Source: Pseudomonas sp. ANT_H4 (lineage in GTDB: Bacteria > Pseudomonadota > Gammaproteobacteria > Pseudomonadales > Pseudomonadaceae). Taken from it: 64,000 bases of DNA. The DNA lies in assembly GCF_008369295.1 (NCBI RefSeq), contig NZ_VOBG01000004.1, forward strand, positions 1 to 64,000. The letters run 5' to 3'. How positions within the stretch are numbered: position 1 is the stretch's first letter; each line of letters starts with the position of its first letter. Shown piece by piece: positions 48,294-60,000 of this stretch. A program made the position numbers and the translations under genes. The notes below the pieces were generated by a model that worked only from the letters and a program-made list of their open reading frames with translations, searched no databases and had not been told where the DNA came from.

Positions 48294-49536
48294 AACGTAA
48301 AGCCTGCGCTGGCTGGGTACGTGCCGCGCGCCAGGCTGGATACAGGGTGGCAAGGAAACTCAGGACCAACGCGGCGCCGCCAATCATCAACACGTCCTGG
48401 CTCTGCACCTGGGACGGCAAGTAGTCGATGAAGTAGACGTCGGCGTTGAGGAACTTGTGGCCGATCAGCGTTTCCAGGGCGGCGATGGCGGCGCTGACGT
48501 TCAATGCGGCGAAAATCCCCACCACCGTACCGATCAAGGTACCGACCACGCCAATCACTGTGCCCTGGACCATGAAGATCGCCATGATCTGTCCCGGCGT
48601 GGCGCCAAGGGTGCGCAGGATGGCGATATCGCCCTTCTTGTCGTTCACCACCATCACCAGTGTGGAGATGATGTTGAAGGCGGCAACCGCGACGATCAGC
48701 AGCAACAGCAGGCCGATCATGGCTTTTTCCATGCGGATGGCCTGGTAGAGGTTGCCGTGGGTACGGGTCCAGTCGCGGGCGTAGAACTGGCTTTCACCCA
48801 AGTGCTGGGCAATTTCCCACGAAGTGCGCGGCGCGTCGAACAGGTCGTTGAATTTCAGGCGCAGGCCCTGGACCTGGTCCGGCTTCCAGCGGTGCAGGCG
48901 CGCCAGGTCGGTGAGGTTGGTCAGGCCGAGGAAGCCGTCGATCTCGCCGGCGCCAACGTGAAACACGCCGACCACGGTGAAACGCTTCATGCGCGGGAAC
49001 ATGCCGGCCGGGGTCACGGTAACTTCCGGGGCAACGAAGGTCAGTTTGTCACCGATGCCCACGCCTAGCTTGGCCGCCGCCCTGTCGCCGATAACAATGC
49101 CGAAGCTGCCGGGCGACAAGTCGTCCAGTTTGCCCTGTTGCATGAAGTTATCGATGATCGAAACGGTGCGCTCCTGGGTCGGATCGATGGCATTGAGCAG
49201 GACTTTCTGCACCTTGCCGTCGTTGGTCAACAGGCCCTGTATCTGGGTAAAGGGCGCAACCGCCAGCACTTTCGGGTTCTGCTTGACCTTGGTGGCCAGG
49301 CTTTGCCAGTCACTGATGGGTTCACCGGTTTCGATGGTCGCGTGCGGCACCATGCCCAGTACGCGGGTGCGCATCTCATGATCGAAGCCGTTCATCACCG
49401 AAAGCACCACGATCATCACGACCACCCCGAGGGCGAGTCCGATCATTGAGGTCAAGGAAATGAACGACACAAAATGATTGCGACGCTTTGCACGGGTATA
49501 ACGCGTGCCAATAAATACGAAGAGAGGTCTGAACAT
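48286..49536 (-). CDS. lolC: Lipoprotein-releasing system permease LolC
   Basis: A 416-residue paralogue of LolE with the same plan ([48 protein letters not shown]). First gene of the lolCDE operon, which is essential in most gammaproteobacteria. LolC is the subunit that recruits LolA through its periplasmic hook. Confidence 0.92.
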   Translation of the reverse strand: MFRPLFVFIGTRYTRAKRRNHFVSFISLTSMIGLALGVVVMIVVLSVMNGFDHEMRTRVLGMVPHATIETGEPISDWQSLATKVKQNPKVLAVAPFTQIQGLLTNDGKVQKVLLNAIDPTQERTVSIIDNFMQQGKLDDLSPGSFGIVIGDRAAAKLGVGIGDKLTFVAPEVTVTPAGMFPRMKRFTVVGVFHVGAGEIDGFLGLTNLTDLARLHRWKPDQVQGLRLKFNDLFDAPRTSWEIAQHLGESQFYARDWTRTHGNLYQAIRMEKAMIGLLLLLIVAVAAFNIISTLVMVVNDKKGDIAILRTLGATPGQIMAIFMVQGTVIGVVGTLIGTVVGIFAALNVSAAIAALETLIGHKFLNADVYFIDYLPSQVQSQDVLMIGGAALVLSFLATLYPAWRAARTQPAQALRYE

Positions 49537-49630
49537 GTCGGGGCTTGTTCGAAGGAAAAGAAGACGTCCTTGTGGCGGGGTCAGGTAAGCAGCTTTACAC
49601 TCAGACCATCACCGCTACCTTGGGTTCGCC

Positions 49631-50215
49631 ATGTCGACATTAGATGAAGAAGATCGTCGCGAATACTACCGTATCGACGACATGATCGCACTCCAAATCA
49701 GCAGCCTGTCTGCCGCGCAAGCGCAGAGCAAGGAAATGTTGCTGGATGATTCCCAACTGTTCAATCTGCTCAGCGAATTGCACCTGAGTGAATTCGAATC
49801 CCAGCACCTGCTGCGCCAGATCGGCGAGCACGACCGCACCCTGGCCGCGTTCCTCAAAGTGCAGAACAAACGCATGGACCTGCTCAGCCAGGTCATGGCG
49901 CAGAGCCTGCTGGGCAAGATCGGCGCACCGCAGCCGGTGGTCATCTCCGAAGGTGGCATCGAGTTCCAGCACCCCACGGCGCTGGCGCCCGACAGTCATG
50001 TAGCGGTCAAGCTGGTGCTGATGCCCCAGGCGCTGGGCCTGCTGTTGCGGGCCAAAGTCACCCATTGCGATGCCAGGGGGGACCGTTTTGACGTTGGCAC
50101 CGAATTCGAAGCCATGACCGACGCCCAACGCCAGCTACTGGCGCGCTATATCCTGCAGAAGCAGGCCCAGGAGCGACGCCTGGCACGGGAACAAAGCGAA
50201 GCCCAAGACACCTGA
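49631..50215 (+). CDS. PilZ-domain protein next to lolCDE
   Basis: The 194-residue protein has an N-terminal helical part (about 1-95; EDRREYYRIDDMIALQI with YYRIDD at the start) and a C-terminal PilZ-like beta domain (VVISEGGIEFQHPTALAPDSHVAVKLVLMPQ). Only part of the c-di-GMP signature is evident: SEGGI in place of NxSxxG. It is divergent from lolC. Binding of c-di-GMP is therefore uncertain. Confidence 0.8.
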   Translation: MSTLDEEDRREYYRIDDMIALQISSLSAAQAQSKEMLLDDSQLFNLLSELHLSEFESQHLLRQIGEHDRTLAAFLKVQNKRMDLLSQVMAQSLLGKIGAPQPVVISEGGIEFQHPTALAPDSHVAVKLVLMPQALGLLLRAKVTHCDARGDRFDVGTEFEAMTDAQRQLLARYILQKQAQERRLAREQSEAQDT

Positions 50216-50281
50216 ATTCGAATACCGTCTGGCACGCTGTGCCATTCATCCCGCCAGGACGCCTGGCGTAAAGGAGCAATT

Positions 50282-51004
50282 GTGACCCTGATTTATGGCC
50301 ACCGCGGTGCCAAAGGCGAAGCACCGGAAAACACCCTGACCAGCTTTCAGGAATGCCTCAAGCACGGCGTTCGACGCTGCGAACTGGACTTGCACCTGTC
50401 CATGGACGGCGAGCTGATGGTCATCCACGACCCCACCCTCAAGCGCACTGCCGAACGACGCGGCAAAGTGGTTGAGTATTCGGCGGCTGACCTTGTGAAG
50501 ATCGACGCACGCAAGGGCGGCCCTGGCTGGGTCAATCCGTGCCCGATTCCGCGCCTGGAAGAACTCTTCGAACAGTGCGATTTCGACCACTGGCAACTGG
50601 AAGTCAAAAGTGCCTCACGCACCCGCGCCGCCACCACAGTGTTGGCGATCAGGGAAATGGCTCAGCGTTTTGGCTTGATGGACAAGGTCACGGTGACCTC
50701 AAGCTCGCGGGAAGTATTGAAAGCGGCGCTGGACCTCACCCCGGACCTGTCTCGCGGGCTGGTCGCCGAATACGCCTGGCTCGACCCATTGAAGGTCGCG
50801 CAAAGTTATGGCTGTGAGATTCTGGCGTTGAACTGGACATTGTGCACCCCTGAGCGACTGGCCAAAGCCCAGCGCCAAGGGCTGCACGTGTCCGTGTGGA
50901 CAGTCAACGAACCGGCGCTGATGCGCAGGCTCGCCGACTTCGGCGTAGATAGCCTGATTACAGACTTTCCCGGTTTGGCCACTGCCACCCTCGGGAATTA
51001 CTGA
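50282..51004 (+). CDS. ugpQ: Glycerophosphodiester phosphodiesterase
   Basis: The 240-residue cytosolic enzyme hydrolyses glycerophosphodiesters to glycerol 3-phosphate and alcohol. Signatures are YGHRGAKGEAPENTLTSFQECL (catalytic His with Arg), CELDLHLSMDGELMVIHDPTLKRT (metal Glu/Asp and second His) and VWTVNEPALMRRLADFGVDSLITDFP. It starts with GTG at 50282 behind AAGGAGCAAT. No signal peptide, so it is the UgpQ type rather than the periplasmic GlpQ. Confidence 0.92.
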   Translation: MTLIYGHRGAKGEAPENTLTSFQECLKHGVRRCELDLHLSMDGELMVIHDPTLKRTAERRGKVVEYSAADLVKIDARKGGPGWVNPCPIPRLEELFEQCDFDHWQLEVKSASRTRAATTVLAIREMAQRFGLMDKVTVTSSSREVLKAALDLTPDLSRGLVAEYAWLDPLKVAQSYGCEILALNWTLCTPERLAKAQRQGLHVSVWTVNEPALMRRLADFGVDSLITDFPGLATATLGNY

Positions 51005-51015
51005 AATCGGTCTCC

Positions 51016-51040
51016 CCGGCCGGCTCAGGCCACCGGCCGG
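51016..51040. terminator. Hairpin between ugpQ and sthA
   Basis: CCGGCCGG repeated inversely around a 9-base loop lies between the convergent genes. It is strongly GC but lacks a good T run after it on the plus strand, so termination may be partial. Confidence 0.5.
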
Positions 51041-51046
51041 AGCCGC

Positions 51047-52441
51047 TCAAAAAAGCCGGTTGAGGCCGTCGTAGGCCGCTACTCGATAGGCTTCAGCCAT
51101 GGTCGGGTAGTTGAACGTGGTGTTGACGAAATACTTGAGGGTATTTTGCTCACCCGGCTGGTTCATGATCGCCTGGCCGATGTGCACGATCTCCGAGGCC
51201 TGGTAGCCGAAGCAATGCACGCCAAGGACTTCCAGAGTCTCGCGATGAAACAGGATCTTCAGCATGCCCTGGGGCTCACCGGCAATCTGTGCGCGAGCCA
51301 TGCTCTTGAAGAACGCCTTGCCCACTTCGTAAGGCACCTTGGCCTTGGTCAGTTCGTGCTCGTTCTTGCCGATAGAGCTGATCTCGGGAATGGTGTAGAT
51401 CCCGGTCGGCACATCGTTGACGTAACGCCAGCTGCCGTTGTCCACAATACTGCCAGCGGCCGAGCGGCCCTGGTCGTGGGCGGCACTGGCCAGGCTCGGC
51501 CAGCCGATCACGTCACCGGCACCGTAAATATTGGTCACGCAGGTGCGATAGTTCTCGTCCACCTCGATCTGACCACGGCTGTTGACCTTGACCCCGACGT
51601 TCTCCATGCCCAGCTTGTCGGTGTTGCCGGTACGGCCGTTGCACCAGAGCAAGGCGTCGGCCTTGATCTTCTTGCCGGACTTCAGATGCAGGATCACACC
51701 GTTATCCAGGCCTTCAACGCGGTCGTATTCCTCGTTGTGGCGCACGGTGATGTTGTTGTTGCTGAAGTGATAGCTCAACGCCTGGGAAATTTCCGAGTCG
51801 AGGAAGCTCAGCAACTGGTCGCGGTTGTCCACCAGTTCCACCAGTACACCCAGGCCACTGAAGATCGAGGCGTATTCACAGCCAATCACGCCGGCGCCAT
51901 AGATGATCAGTTTGCGCGGGGTGTGGCCCAGGCTAAGAATGGTGTCGCTATCGTAGATACGCGGGTGATGAAAATCGATATCGACCGGGCGGTACGGACG
52001 CGAGCCCGTGGCGATGATGATGTGCTTGGCCACCAGTGTTTCGACCACGCCATTGGCGCAGACCACTTCGATGGTTTGCTCGTCGGCGAAGCTGCCGGTG
52101 CCGAAGAACAGATCGACGCGATTGCGGGCGTAGTAGCCGGTACGCGAGGCGACTTGTTTGGCAATGACTTTTTCAGCGCTCTTGAGCACGTCCGGGAACG
52201 AGAACCAGCGCGGCTCACCAATGGCCCGGAACATCGGGTTGGTGTTGAACTGCATGATCTGGCGCACCGAGTGACGCAAGGCCTTGGACGGGATGGTACC
52301 CAGGTGGGTGCAGTTACCGCCAACCTGGCGACGGGTATCGACCATCGCCACCTTGCGCCCTGCTTTCACGGCGTTCATCGCCGCACCTTCTCCAGCTGGG
52401 CCGGAACCCAGTACCACCACGTCGTAGTTGTAGACAGCCAT
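51047..52441 (-). CDS. sthA: Soluble pyridine nucleotide transhydrogenase
   Basis: SthA moves hydride between NADPH and NAD and is an FAD enzyme of the disulfide reductase family. The 464-residue protein has the FAD motif [16 protein letters not shown], the NAD motif [19 protein letters not shown], and [13 protein letters not shown] in which the second redox cysteine of lipoamide dehydrogenase is replaced, a hallmark of transhydrogenase. It helps balance NADPH in Pseudomonas. Confidence 0.97.
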   Translation of the reverse strand: MAVYNYDVVVLGSGPAGEGAAMNAVKAGRKVAMVDTRRQVGGNCTHLGTIPSKALRHSVRQIMQFNTNPMFRAIGEPRWFSFPDVLKSAEKVIAKQVASRTGYYARNRVDLFFGTGSFADEQTIEVVCANGVVETLVAKHIIIATGSRPYRPVDIDFHHPRIYDSDTILSLGHTPRKLIIYGAGVIGCEYASIFSGLGVLVELVDNRDQLLSFLDSEISQALSYHFSNNNITVRHNEEYDRVEGLDNGVILHLKSGKKIKADALLWCNGRTGNTDKLGMENVGVKVNSRGQIEVDENYRTCVTNIYGAGDVIGWPSLASAAHDQGRSAAGSIVDNGSWRYVNDVPTGIYTIPEISSIGKNEHELTKAKVPYEVGKAFFKSMARAQIAGEPQGMLKILFHRETLEVLGVHCFGYQASEIVHIGQAIMNQPGEQNTLKYFVNTTFNYPTMAEAYRVAAYDGLNRLF

Positions 52442-52630
52442 GCGTACTCCTCAGAACAGGCCAGGCGCACGGTTGGGCGCCTGGCTAAATCATGCCGCGG
52501 CCAGCGGTCATGAAGGATCAATGTGGCTCAGGTGTGTGAACCAGGGCACAGTCTATATAAGCCTCAGCGCCGCGCACATTAACCCTTGGTCGCGTCGTAG
52601 GCCAGTTTTGCCTTTACTACACAATGCTTG

Positions 52631-53647
52631 TTATGGCTTGGGCGCCGTCAGTTGCTCAAATGCCTTGTTGCTGCGTGTGACAAAACCAGTCCCCTCGCGC
52701 ATCACAAAAAACGCCGCTATCTGGTGTTTTTCTGCGTATTCCCAGCCTTGCTCAGGCCCCAGGACCAGTAACACTGTCGACAGGCCATCGGCCATCAACG
52801 CCGACGGTTGCAGCACCGTGACCGACGCCAACTGATGGGAGATCGGCGCACCGGTACGGGCATCCAGAGTATGGGAATACCGGCGACCATCCTGCTGGAA
52901 ATAATTGCGATAGTCACCCGATGTCGACACACCGAAGCCATCCACGGCGATGATGCGCTCGGCGATTTGCTGGTCGTCGCGGGGTTCTTCCAGGCCCACG
53001 CGCCAGGGTGATCCGTCGGGCTTGCGGCCGGCAGCCTTGAGTTCGCCGGTGGCTTCGGCAAGGTAGTCGTGGATGCCCAACTGGTTCAGCCGCTCGGCGA
53101 TACGGTCTACCGCGTAACCGGCGGCGATACTGTTGAAGTCCACCTCAACGGCGGCGTCCTTGCACAGTTGATTGCCATCGATGCGCAAATGCTGGTGGCC
53201 GACACGCTGGCGGGCATCGGCAAGGGTCGTGGCGTCCGGTATTTTTATCTCGCGAGCCTGAGGGCCGAAGCCCCAGAGGTTCATCAACGGCTCGACCGTC
53301 AGATCGAAAGCACCATCGCTGGCCTGGGACAATTGCTCGCCCGTGCGCACCAGATGCAGGATCGGCTCCGGCATCCGCTGGCAGCTGTTGGCCGGCAGGT
53401 CGTTGAAACGCTCGATGTCGGAATCACTGCGGTAGGTCGACATCTGCCGGTCGACCTCGCCGAGAATAGCTTCCACCTGCCGCTGGACCTCGGCTGGTTC
53501 CGGCGTACCGGGGCCGCGGACGTACTTGATCGAATAGGTGCTGCCCATGGTTGGGCCGCCAAAACTTTCCAGGGTCTGGGCAGCGTTACAACCCGTAAGC
53601 ATTACCAAACAAACAACCACTACATCGCGTAAACCGCCCATGGGCAT
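52631..53647 (-). CDS. apbE: FAD:protein FMN transferase ApbE (lipoprotein)
   Basis: The 338-residue exported enzyme attaches FMN to threonine residues of target proteins such as Nqr and Rnf subunits. A lipoprotein signal with lipobox LTGC is followed by GGPTMGSTYSIKY, the ApbE flavin motif, and GFGVSTSGDYRNYF and HTLDARTGAP near the C-terminus. ATG 53647 has AAGG upstream; TTG 53650 and ATG 53641 are in frame. From memory, an nqr operon lies near this gene in P. aeruginosa, but none is in the window. Confidence 0.92.
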   Translation of the reverse strand: MPMGGLRDVVVVCLVMLTGCNAAQTLESFGGPTMGSTYSIKYVRGPGTPEPAEVQRQVEAILGEVDRQMSTYRSDSDIERFNDLPANSCQRMPEPILHLVRTGEQLSQASDGAFDLTVEPLMNLWGFGPQAREIKIPDATTLADARQRVGHQHLRIDGNQLCKDAAVEVDFNSIAAGYAVDRIAERLNQLGIHDYLAEATGELKAAGRKPDGSPWRVGLEEPRDDQQIAERIIAVDGFGVSTSGDYRNYFQQDGRRYSHTLDARTGAPISHQLASVTVLQPSALMADGLSTVLLVLGPEQGWEYAEKHQIAAFFVMREGTGFVTRSNKAFEQLTAPKP

Positions 53648-53915
53648 CAAACCTTATCTCTATCGAACTGATTGAGCCTGTACTCAAACATAGTTTCAGG
53701 ACTGGCCATTATGCGGCATTCAGCCGCCCGCGATATCGCTTCAGAAAAAACAACAGCTGCGGTAATTAGCCAGCTTGCTAACGGTTTTTGTTGCCCACGC
53801 CGCAAGATACACATATCGTTACAAAACTGTTCAGAGCAGCCTCGTGCCAAGACTTTGCAGCCAGGACGAGTAGCGACCAGGGATTTCCAACAAGATAGCC
53901 AGTTGAGTAAACGAC

Positions 53916-55208
53916 ATGTCCACCACCACGGGCAAAGGCAAGGCGATCTTTCGCGTTGTCAGCGGCAACTTCCTTGAAATGTTCGACTTCATGGTCTATG
54001 GCTTCTACGCCACGGCCATTGCCAAGACCTTCTTCCCTACCGACAGCGCCTTCGCTTCATTGATGCTGTCTTTGGCCACCTTCGGTGCCGGGTTCCTGAT
54101 GCGCCCGCTGGGGGCGATTTTCCTCGGTGCCTACATCGACCGTCACGGCCGTAAAAAAGGCCTGGTGATCACCCTGGCAATGATGGCCGCCGGTACGGTG
54201 CTGATTGCCTGCGTTCCAGGCTACGCCACCCTGGGAGTGGCCGCGCCGTTGATCGTGCTGTTTGGCCGCCTGCTCCAAGGCTTTTCTGCCGGTGTCGAGC
54301 TGGGAGGTGTGTCGGTGTATCTGGCGGAAATCGCCACACCCGGCCGCAAGGGCTTCTTCGTCAGTTGGCAGTCCGCCAGCCAGCAAGCCGCAGTGGTATT
54401 CGCAGGCCTTCTGGGCGTCAGCCTGAACCACTGGCTAAGCCCGGAAGAAATGGGTGACTGGGGCTGGCGCGTGCCGTTCCTGATCGGTTGCCTGATCGTA
54501 CCAGTGATTTTCGTGATTCGTCGTTCCCTGGAAGAAACACCGGAATTCCAGGCTCGCAAACACCGCCCTACACTGCAGGAAATCGTCCGATCCATTGGCC
54601 AGAACTTCGGCATTGTGCTCGCGGGCATGGCGCTGGTGGTGATGACTACCGTGTCGTTCTACCTGATCACCGCCTACACCCCGACCTTCGGCAAGGCCGA
54701 ATTGCACCTGTCGGACTTCGACGCGCTGCTGGTAACCGTGTGCATCGGCATCTCCAACTTCATCTGGCTGCCGGTGATGGGTGCGGTGTCCGACAAGATC
54801 GGCCGTAAACCGCTGCTGCTGGGCGCGACCATTCTGGCAATCCTCACCGCTTACCCGGCGCTGTCCTGGCTGGTAGCCAACCCGAGCTTTACGCACCTGC
54901 TGATTGTCTTGTTGTGGCTGTCGTTCCTGTACGGCTCATACAACGGCGCCATGGTCGTAGCACTGACCGAAATCATGCCGGTAGAAGTACGTACAACCGG
55001 CTTCTCCCTGGCCTACAGCCTGGCGACCGCGACCTTCGGCGGCTTTACCCCGGCGGCCTGTACCTACCTGATCCATGTGCTGGACAACAAGGCGGCACCG
55101 GGGATCTGGCTCAGTGGTGCGGCGGTGTTGGGGCTGGTTGCAACCCTGGTGCTGTTCAAGGGTAATCGCCATGAAGTACGCACCGCAGAGGCTGCTATAG
55201 CTCGCTAA
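53916..55208 (+). CDS. MFS transporter, citrate/tricarballylate-proton symporter type
   Basis: The 430-residue protein has 12 predicted membrane segments and belongs to the metabolite:H+ symporter branch: [24 protein letters not shown] at the start, the MFS motif [36 protein letters not shown] and [28 protein letters not shown]. Such proteins (CitA, TcuC) take up citrate or tricarballylate; the exact substrate cannot be told. The 265 bases before it hold no gene and should contain its promoter. Confidence 0.88.
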   Translation: MSTTTGKGKAIFRVVSGNFLEMFDFMVYGFYATAIAKTFFPTDSAFASLMLSLATFGAGFLMRPLGAIFLGAYIDRHGRKKGLVITLAMMAAGTVLIACVPGYATLGVAAPLIVLFGRLLQGFSAGVELGGVSVYLAEIATPGRKGFFVSWQSASQQAAVVFAGLLGVSLNHWLSPEEMGDWGWRVPFLIGCLIVPVIFVIRRSLEETPEFQARKHRPTLQEIVRSIGQNFGIVLAGMALVVMTTVSFYLITAYTPTFGKAELHLSDFDALLVTVCIGISNFIWLPVMGAVSDKIGRKPLLLGATILAILTAYPALSWLVANPSFTHLLIVLLWLSFLYGSYNGAMVVALTEIMPVEVRTTGFSLAYSLATATFGGFTPAACTYLIHVLDNKAAPGIWLSGAAVLGLVATLVLFKGNRHEVRTAEAAIAR

Positions 55209-55230
55209 GGGGTTAAATCGCAGATAAAAA

Positions 55231-55254
55231 AACGCCCCGACTAATCGGGGCGTT
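55231..55254. terminator. Bidirectional terminator between the MFS gene and gap
   Basis: A perfect 10-bp stem AACGCCCCGA/TCGGGGCGTT with a 4-base loop, with A and T runs on both sides, separates convergent genes. Confidence 0.9.
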
Positions 55255-55272
55255 TTCATTTACCGCTGATGC

Positions 55273-56736
55273 TTAGCGCGGGAACGCTGGCGGGTTGACC
55301 CCGGCCATGTCTTCCATCACGCGAACCACCTGGCAGCTGTAACCGAACTCGTTGTCGTACCAGACGTACAGAACAGCGCGGTTGCCTTGGCAGATGGTCG
55401 CTTCAGCGTCCACCACGCCAGCATGGCGCGAGCCAACGAAGTCGGTGGAGACCACTTCCTGGGAATTGACGAAGTCGATTTGCTTATGCAGATCAGAGTG
55501 CAGCGCCATGTAGCGCAGGTACTCGTTCATCTCTTCACGGGTGGCTGGCTTCTCAAGGTTGAGGTTTAGGATAGCCATCGACACGTTTGGCGTCGGCACA
55601 CGGATCGCGTTACCGGTCAGCTTGCCAGCCAGCTCAGGCAGGGCCTTGGCAGCAGCGGTGGCAGCACCGGTCTCAGTGATCACCATGTTCAGCGCGGCGC
55701 TACGGCCACGGCGATCGCCCTTGTGGAAGTTGTCGATCAGGTTCTGGTCGTTGGTGTACGAGTGAACGGTTTCGACGTGACCGTTGAGGATGCCGAACTT
55801 GTCATTCACAGCCTTGAGCACCGGCACGATGGCGTTGGTGGTGCAGGAAGCGGCAGACACGATCTTGTCGTCAGCGGTGATTTCAGCGTGGTTGATACCG
55901 TGAACGATGTTCTTCAGCTTGCCTTTGCCAGGCGCGGTCAGAACAACGCGGTCGATACCCGGGCAGGCCAAGTGCTGGCCCAAGCCCTCGGCGTCACGCC
56001 ACACACCGGTGTTGTCCACCAGCAGTGCGTTCTTGATGCCGTACTGGGTGTAATCCACCTCGGTCGGGTTCTTCGCGTAGATCACCTGGATCAGGTTACC
56101 GTTAGCGGTGATGGTGTTGTTTTCTTCGTCGATGGTAATGGTGCCGTTGAACGAACCGTGCACCGAATCGCGACGCAAGAGGCTTGCGCGCTTGGTCAGG
56201 TCGTTGTCGGCACCTTTACGCACAACAATGGCACGCAGGCGCAGGCCGTCGCCGCCACCGGTTTTTTCGATCAGGATGCGCGCCAGCAGGCGGCCGATAC
56301 GACCGAAACCGTACAGGACAACGTCGGTGCCTTTACGGGCGCAAGCGCCCTGCTGGCCAACCACAGCGGCCATTTCTTCACGGACGAACTGCTCGGCAGT
56401 TCGGCCATTGCCCTGGGCCTTGAACTTGACGGCCAATTTACCGAGATCCACCGAAGCCGCGCCGAGCTTGAGCTCGCTCATGGCTTTAAGCAGAGGGAAT
56501 GTTTCGTGGACGGAAAGTTCGACATCGTCAGACTGACGGTGGCGAGCAAAGCGATGAGCCTTGAGAATCGCGATGACTGACTGGTTGATCAGGCTGCGGC
56601 CATAGATCGAGCTAACCACGCCGTTATTGCGGTATAGCTGACCGATAAGTGGAATCATCGCTTCCGCAAGTGCTTCACGGTCGATCCATTCACCAAGACA
56701 CTGGTCGGGCTTCTGAGTCACGGGAACCTTCCACAT
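55273..56736 (-). CDS. gap: Glyceraldehyde-3-phosphate dehydrogenase, long form
   Basis: The 487-residue protein is about 150 residues longer than classical GAPDH. An N-terminal extension (about 1-125, MWKVPVTQKPDQCLGEWIDREAL) precedes the NAD domain (VVLYGFGRIGRLLARILIE) and the catalytic AASCTTNAIVPVLKAV. The long form is common in Pseudomonas and related bacteria and is thought to work mainly in the gluconeogenic direction. ATG 56736 is chosen over the longer frame to 56892, whose extra residues look non-coding. Divergent from mfd. Confidence 0.93.
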   Translation of the reverse strand: MWKVPVTQKPDQCLGEWIDREALAEAMIPLIGQLYRNNGVVSSIYGRSLINQSVIAILKAHRFARHRQSDDVELSVHETFPLLKAMSELKLGAASVDLGKLAVKFKAQGNGRTAEQFVREEMAAVVGQQGACARKGTDVVLYGFGRIGRLLARILIEKTGGGDGLRLRAIVVRKGADNDLTKRASLLRRDSVHGSFNGTITIDEENNTITANGNLIQVIYAKNPTEVDYTQYGIKNALLVDNTGVWRDAEGLGQHLACPGIDRVVLTAPGKGKLKNIVHGINHAEITADDKIVSAASCTTNAIVPVLKAVNDKFGILNGHVETVHSYTNDQNLIDNFHKGDRRGRSAALNMVITETGAATAAAKALPELAGKLTGNAIRVPTPNVSMAILNLNLEKPATREEMNEYLRYMALHSDLHKQIDFVNSQEVVSTDFVGSRHAGVVDAEATICQGNRAVLYVWYDNEFGYSCQVVRVMEDMAGVNPPAFPR

Positions 56737-57076
56737 GTAGGGGCTGAAAAAAGGGGCTACATTATGCCGCCCAGTCGCCCTCTGAGCAATGCGCGCGCCA
56801 CAACAAAACCCTTTGCGAAAAACACACGCCCCGCGCCAGCCCAGTAAATACGCGGCCTTCAGGACACCCCCAAAGCGAGAGCCCTTGGCCACTTGTCCGT
56901 AACCCTCCGAAACATATGGCTAATCCGGCACTACATATTGAGCTAAATGGCCCCATTGTTTGTCTTAGCCACTACATTTTCCTCAATACGTATTAGGCAC
57001 AGTCTACAACTGACAGGCGGCACCCGAGGCCGTTACAATTACCGACTTTGTCGCAACGCTTGGAGCTCAACCTTCC
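56737..57076. other. Intergenic region between gap and mfd
   Basis: About 340 bases between divergent genes. It becomes AT-rich at 56920-57010, where promoters for both genes are expected, but no clear consensus pair or operator was identified. Confidence 0.5.
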
Positions 57077-60000
57077 GTGCCCGTTCTGCGTCTACCGCTA
57101 CTCCCTGCCGCGGCAGGTAAACAGCACTGGGGCAATCTCCCCGGTGCAGCCCTGAGCCTGGCGATTGCCGAGGCTGCCAGCGCTGCCAAGCGCTTCACCT
57201 TGCTGCTGACCGCCGACAGCCAAAGCGCCGAACGGCTGGAACAGGAGCTGAGTTTCTTTGCCCCGGACTTGCCGGTGCTGCACTTTCCCGACTGGGAAAC
57301 CCTGCCCTACGATCTGTTCTCGCCGCACCAGGACATCATTTCCCAGCGTATCGCCAGCCTGTACCGGCTGCCGGAACTGGCTCATGGCGTGCTGGTGGTG
57401 CCAATCACCACAGCCCTGCACCGCCTGGCACCGACCAAGTTCCTGCTGGGCAGCAGCCTGGTACTGGATATCGGCCAGAAGCTCGACGTCGAGCAAATGC
57501 GCACACGGCTTGAGGCCAGCGGCTATCGCTGCGTCGACACGGTGTACGAGCATGGCGAATTCGCGGTACGCGGAGCGTTGATCGACCTGTTCCCGATGGG
57601 CAGCAAACTGCCGTACCGGATCGACCTGTTCGACGACGAAATCGAAACCCTGCGCACCTTCGACCCGGAAAACCAGCGGTCCATCGATAAGGTGCAGTCG
57701 ATCAAGCTGCTGCCGGCTCGGGAATTCCCACTGCAAAAAGACGCCGTCACCCGCTTCAAGGCGCGTTTTCGCGAGCGCTTTGACGTGGACTTCCGCCGCT
57801 GCCCGATTTTCCAGGACTTGAGCAGCGGGATTACCCCTGCCGGTATCGAGTACTACCTGCCGCTGTTCTTCGACGAAACCTCCACCCTCTTCGACTACCT
57901 GCCCCAGGACACCCAGGTGTTCTCCCTGCCGGGCATCGAACAGGCCGCGGAGAACTTCTGGAATGACGTGCGCAACCGTTATGAAGAACGCCGCGTCGAT
58001 CCCTCCCGTCCTTTATTGCCACCCGCCGAGCTGTTCCTGCCGGTGGAAGACTGCTTCGCCCGGCTGAAAAATTGGCCGCGAGTGGTCGCCAGCCAGCAGG
58101 ATGTGGATACCGGCGTCGGCCGCGAACGCTTCCCGGCGCAAGCCTTGCCGAACCTGGCCATCGAAGCCAAGGCCAACCAGCCACTGGAAGCCTTGTCCAA
58201 TTTCCTCGCTGACTTCTCCGGCCGCGTGCTGTTTACCGCCGAATCCGCCGGCCGGCGTGAGGTTCTGCTGGAACTGCTGGAACGCTTGAAGCTGCGGCCG
58301 AAAACCGTCGACAGCTGGCCGGATTTCATTGCCAGCAAAGAGCGCCTGGCGATCACCATCGCCCCGCTGGACGAAGGTTTGCTGCTGGATAATCCGGCCC
58401 TGGCGCTGATTGCCGAAAGCCCGCTGTTCGGTCAGCGGGTAATGCAGCGTCGCCGTCGGGAAAAACGTGCTGACGGCAATAATGACGCGGTGATCAAAAA
58501 CCTCACCGAGCTACGCGAAGGCGCGCCGGTGGTGCATATCGATCACGGTGTCGGCCGCTACCTGGGCCTGCAGACCCTGGAAATCGATAACCAGGTCGCC
58601 GAATTCCTCACTATGGAATATGCCGAGGGCGCCAAGCTCTACGTGCCGGTCGCCAACCTGCACCTCATTGCCCGCTACACCGGCAGCGACGACGCCCTGG
58701 CGCCGTTGCACCGCCTGGGCTCCGAAACCTGGCAGAAAGCCAAGCGCAAGGCCGCCGAACAAGTGCGCGACGTCGCCGTCGAGCTGCTGGATATCTACGC
58801 CCGCCGTGCGGCCCGCGAAGGCTATGCCTTCGCCGATCCAAAAGCCGACTATGCGACCTTCAGCGCCGGCTTCGCCTTCGAAGAAACCCCGGACCAGCAA
58901 ACCACCATCGACGCCGTGCGCGCCGACATGCTCGCCCCCAAGCCGATGGACCGCCTGGTCTGCGGCGACGTGGGTTTCGGCAAGACCGAGGTGGCGATGC
59001 GCGCCGCCTTTATTGCCGTGCATGGCGGCCGCCAGGTGGCGATCCTGGTACCCACCACCCTGCTCGCTCAGCAGCACTACAACAGCTTTCGCGACCGCTT
59101 TGCCGACTGGCCGGTGACCGTGGAAGTGATGAGTCGCTTCAAGTCGGCCAAGGAAGTGAATGCGGCCATTGCCAATCTGGCCGAAGGCAAGATCGACATC
59201 GTCATCGGCACCCACAAGCTGCTGTCGGACGATGTGAAGATCAAGAACCTGGGCCTGGTGATCATCGACGAAGAACACCGCTTCGGTGTCCGTCAGAAGG
59301 AACAGCTCAAGGCCCTGCGCAGTGAGGTCGACATCCTGACTCTCACCGCCACGCCGATCCCGCGAACGCTGAACATGGCCGTGTCGGGCATGCGCGACCT
59401 CTCGATCATCGCCACGCCGCCAGCGCGGCGTTTGTCGGTGCGCACCTTCGTCATGGAGCAGAACAAAAGCACGGTCAAGGAAGCCCTGCTGCGCGAGCTG
59501 CTCCGTGGCGGCCAGGCCTACTACCTGCACAACGACGTAAAAACCATCGAGAAATGCGCCGCCGACCTTGCCGAACTGGTGCCAGAAGCGCGGATCGCCA
59601 TCGGCCACGGGCAGATGCGCGAACGCGAACTCGAACAGGTGATGAGCGACTTCTACCACAAGCGCTTCAACGTGCTGATCGCCTCGACCATCATCGAGAC
59701 CGGCATCGACGTACCGAGCGCCAACACCATCATCATCGAGCGCGCCGACAAGTTCGGCCTGGCGCAGTTGCACCAGTTGCGCGGCCGGGTCGGGCGCAGT
59801 CACCACCAGGCCTACGCCTATTTGCTGACGCCACCGCGCCAGCAAATCACCTCCGACGCACAGAAGCGCCTGGAAGCCATCGCCAATACCCAGGACCTGG
59901 GGGCTGGCTTTGTGCTGGCCACCAACGACCTGGAAATCCGTGGCGCCGGCGAGTTGCTGGGCGACGGCCAGAGCGGGCAAATCCAGGCCGTGGGTTTCAC

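Noticed and set aside
46291..49536. lolC and lolE as a recent gene duplication
   Set aside because: Paralogous LolC and LolE flanking lolD are the normal gammaproteobacterial arrangement.
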